64,000 nt of DNA from a bacterium (GTDB lineage Bacteria; Latescibacterota; Latescibacteria; Latescibacterales; Latescibacteraceae). Below are positions 60,821 through 64,000 of the stretch, piece after piece (positions within the stretch are counted from its first letter, which is position 1; each line of letters opens with the position of its first letter). The stretch is taken from assembly GCA_021372535.1 (NCBI GenBank), contig JAJFUH010000036.1, positions 20,623 to 84,622 on the forward strand. Direction: 5' to 3'. The notes beneath the pieces were generated by a model that saw only the letters and a program-made list of their open reading frames with translations, was not told where the DNA came from and made no database searches. The position numbers and the translations under genes are program-made.

Positions 60821-62616
60821 TTGTTGTTCATATGCTCAAATTTTACGCCAGAAAAGCGATGTGCACGGTGATTGCCTTGACCCTGATCCTGGTGGCCGGG
60901 GGCAATGCCGGAGCCGATAACGGTACTGCCGAAGCACTTTTCAGACGCGGGCTCGTGAGATTCAATCAGGGGAAGTATGTTTCCGCTCGTCTCGATTTTT
61001 CCGAAATTGTGGAAAAATACAAAACATCCCCCCGTATCACTCATTCCTACATGCTTCTTTCCAAGACATATTACAATATTGGCGATTTCGACCAGGCGGT
61101 CTCGGTCGCTTCTGACCTGAAACGTCTGTACCCGAAAAGCGGGTATGCCGAGTGGACCGATTATATTATCAGCGCTTGTTATTTCCGTCAGAACAAGCTG
61201 CAGGAAGCGCTCGATATACTCACCCGTCTCGCCGCCGATTCGCATGATGAAAATGTGAAAAAGCACTCGCTCCGGGCCTTGCGCTTTGTGATTCAGCCTG
61301 CTGTCGATTCGGATACGTTTACGGCCGCGCTCAGCGAACGTGGCATCAAGGAATCCGACCTCGATCAGGCAGAACCATTCGATACCGGCGACAACCGGTC
61401 TTCTTTTACCCTCGATACCGGGCCGGAAACGCAATCCGTACCCCCGCCACAGGGAATGGAAACCGTTCTCAGAATAGGGCTTCTTGCCCCGCTCACCGGT
61501 GTTTACTCGCAGCAGGGCGAACTCCTCCTGAAGGGTGTGAAAGCGGCATTCGATGAAAAGAATGCCCTGGGCGACTCGGTCAGCCTTGTCGTCGAGGACA
61601 CCGAATCAGACCAGATCACCGCCGTTCTCAAAACACGTGCACTCATTGAGGAGGGTGTTGTAGCCATTATCGGTCCTGTCTACGGGGAGTCCACGGTTAC
61701 CGCAGCTGTCGAGGCAAATGCATCGCATATCCCTTTTGTTGCCCCGACCGCCCAGAACAGCGGCTTGACCGAAATCGGCGATTATGTTTTCCAGTTGAAT
61801 CTGAATCCATCCGTTCAGGCGGAAGCACTGGCCGATTTTGCCGTGAACACGCTCGGTTTTTCCACCGTCGGCATAATCGCAACCAAGGATGACTGGGGCG
61901 AAGAAGTTTCCGAAAAATTCGGGAGCGAGGTTATGCAGCGAGGCGCCCGTGTCATCAAAACCGCCCTTGTCGACCAGAACATAGCGCTTCAGGACATGAA
62001 TCCGGTTATCATGAGTTTCCGCGATAACGCCCCGGAATCCCACGCGCTTCCCGAAAGCACGATCGTTATCGACAACGGAAGCGCTTTTCCCGATACGATA
62101 ATCGTTAAGCTCGATCCCGCTCTGTACGGTCCCCAGCGTCTTGTCCCGATACATACCATCGACGGTATTCTTGTTTCCGCTCTTGCGTTCGACGCTATCC
62201 TGATTGCCCAGCATATCATCGAGTATAATATCAGCACCATTCTTCTGGGTGATTCGGGATGGAGCAGTGAAAACATCGCCGAGGAAGGCGGAAACGCTGT
62301 GGACGGTTCGTATATCGTATCGGCGGGCGGCGATTATTTCGGTGCCTTTGGAAGCGATTACAGCAGTACTGTCAGTGATATTATATCATTGAAAGGATAT
62401 GACGCGCTGGCGATCGTTCTCGAGTGTCTTGCAAACGGCGCCCGAAACCCGGAAGATATCCGCACCGCTCTTCAATCGCTGCGGGAATACAAAGGCTTAT
62501 CATCAATGATCACCATCGATCCCGAACGCCGGACCAACATCGCAGTCGATTTTATAAAAATACAGAACGGTACCTATATCAGAATACCTCATAAATCACC
62601 GGTTTCGGGTGAATGA
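60817..62616 (+). CDS. TPR plus periplasmic-binding (PBP1) protein, LpoA-like penicillin-binding protein activator
   Basis: 599 residues from GTG 60817 (ATG 60832 is an alternative). Signal peptide with AGGNAGAD near 28-35. TPR-like repeats at about 38-160 (ALFRRGLVRFNQGKYVSARLDF and FRQNKLQEALDILTRLA), then a type 1 periplasmic-binding domain (about 220-590: RIGLLAPLTGVYSQQGELLLKG, AIIGPVYGESTVTAA, GYDALAIVLECL). TPR + PBP1 is the layout of LpoA, which activates PBP1A in peptidoglycan synthesis. A branched-chain amino acid transport binding protein is the other reading; no transporter genes lie beside it. Confidence 0.78.
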   Translation: MIVVHMLKFYARKAMCTVIALTLILVAGGNAGADNGTAEALFRRGLVRFNQGKYVSARLDFSEIVEKYKTSPRITHSYMLLSKTYYNIGDFDQAVSVASDLKRLYPKSGYAEWTDYIISACYFRQNKLQEALDILTRLAADSHDENVKKHSLRALRFVIQPAVDSDTFTAALSERGIKESDLDQAEPFDTGDNRSSFTLDTGPETQSVPPPQGMETVLRIGLLAPLTGVYSQQGELLLKGVKAAFDEKNALGDSVSLVVEDTESDQITAVLKTRALIEEGVVAIIGPVYGESTVTAAVEANASHIPFVAPTAQNSGLTEIGDYVFQLNLNPSVQAEALADFAVNTLGFSTVGIIATKDDWGEEVSEKFGSEVMQRGARVIKTALVDQNIALQDMNPVIMSFRDNAPESHALPESTIVIDNGSAFPDTIIVKLDPALYGPQRLVPIHTIDGILVSALAFDAILIAQHIIEYNISTILLGDSGWSSENIAEEGGNAVDGSYIVSAGGDYFGAFGSDYSSTVSDIISLKGYDALAIVLECLANGARNPEDIRTALQSLREYKGLSSMITIDPERRTNIAVDFIKIQNGTYIRIPHKSPVSGE

Positions 62617-62646
62617 CAGTACCGGCAATCTCCGGGTATATGCATA

Positions 62647-64000
62647 ATGAATATGAAACGCCTTTTATGTTGGGCTTTTCTGGTTGCAGTCATTGCTTCT
62701 GCTCGATCCCGGTATCTCAATGCGCTCGATATGAACGGATTCCTCGATGACGATGTCGACATAGAATCCGTCTGTTCCGACCTGCCGCCTTCCTTCAATC
62801 TCGCTAAAGCTTCTATGGATTCGTTTCTTGAACTCCCCTTTTTTACTGCCGAATCCGCCCGCACGGTCATCGCCGCCCGTGATTCCCTCTCATTTTCATA
62901 TGTTCAATCACACATCGAGGACATTCCCGGATTGTCCCCCATGGAATATGCAGTGCTTGCATATTACACACTGCCGCAGATGCCGTTGTCCATCCGTGAT
63001 TTTTCCGGCTCTCTGCGACAGGGTATCATATACAATCCTGAAGATGCAACATTTCCAGAAAGCAGATATTATACCCGATTGGAGGCTCAAAACGGGCACA
63101 GAATACGGTTTACAGTGCTCGGTGAACGCGATCCCGGGGAGCCGGAAGCCTTCGACCTGTTTTCCGGCAGTGTCGAACTTAATCTCGACCAGGGCCGAAC
63201 ACGTGTGGTCATCGGGGATTTTCGCCCCGGATTTGCCCAGGGACTCCTGTTTTCACGGTATGGCCGTGTCTATGGAAACGGCGCAAGCATCTTGCTCCGC
63301 GACCCGGAGAATGTGGTCAACACCTCGTTTGAGGAAACACGTTTTCTGCGTGGCGGGTATGTATCGGTGAAAAGAAAGCTGTTTACCGTTCATGCATGGA
63401 CATCGGTCCGGCGCCTCGATGCGACGCTTGACGGAGAAGGGAAAGCCATAACGATCCGTGACACCGGCTACCATCTTGCGGGAAGCGTGCACAATAATCT
63501 GACGGAAAAAATACATGCCGCACGGGTTGTATTCACTCCATATGAGAGGCTTATCTGCGCTGTCGCGGGCGTGGTTTCGGATTACAATCCCTCGCTTGCC
63601 CGTAAGGAAGGCGAGGAATATTACTACGATCCCGAAGGCTCGGTATTCCGTCATGTTTCGTTTGACGGCTCATTTTCGCATGGCCCGGGAACCGTATTCG
63701 GAGAGCTCGTTTATATGGATGGCGGAGAACATGCATATATCGGTGGAGTTACAGTAACACAAAAAAATATAAAGAGTTCCGTGTTGTTCAGACATTACAG
63801 CACAGGGTACTGGTCGCTGCACTCAAGCGGGTTTTCCTCTTTTGGGAATACATCGAATGAAGAGGGAGTTTATTCTGCGCTCCAGGCAGGGCTTCCTTTT
63901 GGCGCACGTTTCCTTGCGTCCATGGACCTTGCTGGTATGCTCTACAGAAGAAAAACGTCACCGCTGCCCGAATCGCGCGAAAAATTGAATATCGTTCTTC
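62647..64000 (+). CDS. Outer-membrane protein with helix-hairpin-helix-like N-terminus and beta-barrel, 3' truncated
   Basis: The frame is open from ATG 62647 to the window edge (451 codons seen). Signal peptide MNMKRLLCWAFLVAVIASA. Residues about 40-115 resemble paired helix-hairpin-helix motifs (SFLELPFFTAESARTVIAAR, IEDIPGLSPMEYAVLAYY). From about 150 there are repeated amphipathic strands with aromatic turns (VVIGDFRPGFAQGLLFSRYG, YVSVKRKLFTVHAWTSVRR, NIKSSVLFRHYSTGYW), as in an outer-membrane barrel. Similar HhH-plus-barrel proteins are known in Bacteroidetes and relatives without an established role. It follows the LpoA-like gene by 30 bp. Confidence 0.75.
   Translation, partial: MNMKRLLCWAFLVAVIASARSRYLNALDMNGFLDDDVDIESVCSDLPPSFNLAKASMDSFLELPFFTAESARTVIAARDSLSFSYVQSHIEDIPGLSPMEYAVLAYYTLPQMPLSIRDFSGSLRQGIIYNPEDATFPESRYYTRLEAQNGHRIRFTVLGERDPGEPEAFDLFSGSVELNLDQGRTRVVIGDFRPGFAQGLLFSRYGRVYGNGASILLRDPENVVNTSFEETRFLRGGYVSVKRKLFTVHAWTSVRRLDATLDGEGKAITIRDTGYHLAGSVHNNLTEKIHAARVVFTPYERLICAVAGVVSDYNPSLARKEGEEYYYDPEGSVFRHVSFDGSFSHGPGTVFGELVYMDGGEHAYIGGVTVTQKNIKSSVLFRHYSTGYWSLHSSGFSSFGNTSNEEGVYSALQAGLPFGARFLASMDLAGMLYRRKTSPLPESREKLNIVL

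Noticed and set aside
1-64000. CRISPR arrays, prophage genes, transposases, toxin-antitoxin pairs
   Set aside because: None was seen. Repeats are short and scattered, and all larger frames match housekeeping, transport or envelope families or are shadows.

Overview
The window is a dense, mostly housekeeping stretch of a bacterial chromosome. The cell envelope is clearly Gram-negative: there is an LptE-type lipoprotein, two predicted outer-membrane beta-barrel proteins, several lipobox lipoproteins and a penicillin-binding-protein-activator-like protein. Base composition is near 50% GC, genes are tightly packed with many ATGA/GTGA/TTGA overlaps, and TTG and GTG starts are common. Two sigma-54 activators are present. 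The gene mix (K+-dependent membrane pyrophosphatase, LipM-type octanoyltransferase, uronate-type enzymes, Na+/solute symporter) and the kinds of short intergenic repeats suggest an uncultured lineage of the FCB group, perhaps Latescibacterota-like. That placement is an inference; there is no rRNA gene here to test it. No CRISPR array, prophage, insertion sequence or rRNA was found.

Layout. 1-2.5 kb: tail of an acyl-CoA dehydrogenase, a LipM-like octanoyltransferase and overlapping glucose-6-phosphate isomerase. 2.5-8.4 kb: a complete five-gene peptide/oligopeptide ABC transporter operon (binding protein, two permeases, two ATPases). 8.5-12.4 kb: a 1098-residue secreted protein joining a metallopeptidase-like domain, a beta-propeller and a beta-barrel, followed by the LptE-like lipoprotein. 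12.6-16.1 kb (minus): Na+/solute symporter plus a GH3-like lipoprotein that lacks the usual catalytic residues. 16.5-19.6 kb: hisS-aspS. 19.8-24.8 kb: the classical phoH-pgpH-ybeY-corC cluster behind a leader that contains a terminator-like hairpin. 25-27.8 kb: oxidoreductase, flippase-like membrane protein and an unknown membrane protein. 28.2-34 kb: leuS, a tandem alpha/beta hydrolase and a bile-acid-symporter-family transporter.

34.5-40.2 kb (minus): a GAF-GAF-PAS sigma-54 regulator, a split UxaA-family (altronate/galactarate dehydratase-type) pair and purA. 40.3-42.4 kb: a small membrane protein, pyrF and a YycJ-type hydrolase. 42.6-46.4 kb: a cohesin-like lipoprotein behind a CRP/FNR-like site, a TPR-like secreted protein and an NtrC-type response regulator. 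46.9-48.5 kb: parA-parB. 48.6-50.9 kb (minus): a Tat-exported isochorismatase-like protein and rlmN. 51-54.2 kb: lipoprotein, queD-queC and a divergent uronate-isomerase-like enzyme. 54.3-64 kb: tRNA-Gln, rplY, pth, hppA, then rpsF-rpsR-DUF2232-rplI-bifunctional nuclease-LpoA-like protein and an outer-membrane HhH/barrel protein that runs off the window end.

The strongest leads are regulatory and architectural: the phoH leader with overlapping hairpins, an S6:S18-type hairpin with a CCG bulge before rpsF, the acidic tail on S6, the peptidase-propeller-barrel fusion, the non-canonical GDEAKAK loop of PurA, a class-II-spaced CRP/FNR-like promoter, a structured spacer at 34.24-34.57 kb, and several families of short dispersed repeats at gene ends. 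I did not find a convincing wholly new defence or mobile system.
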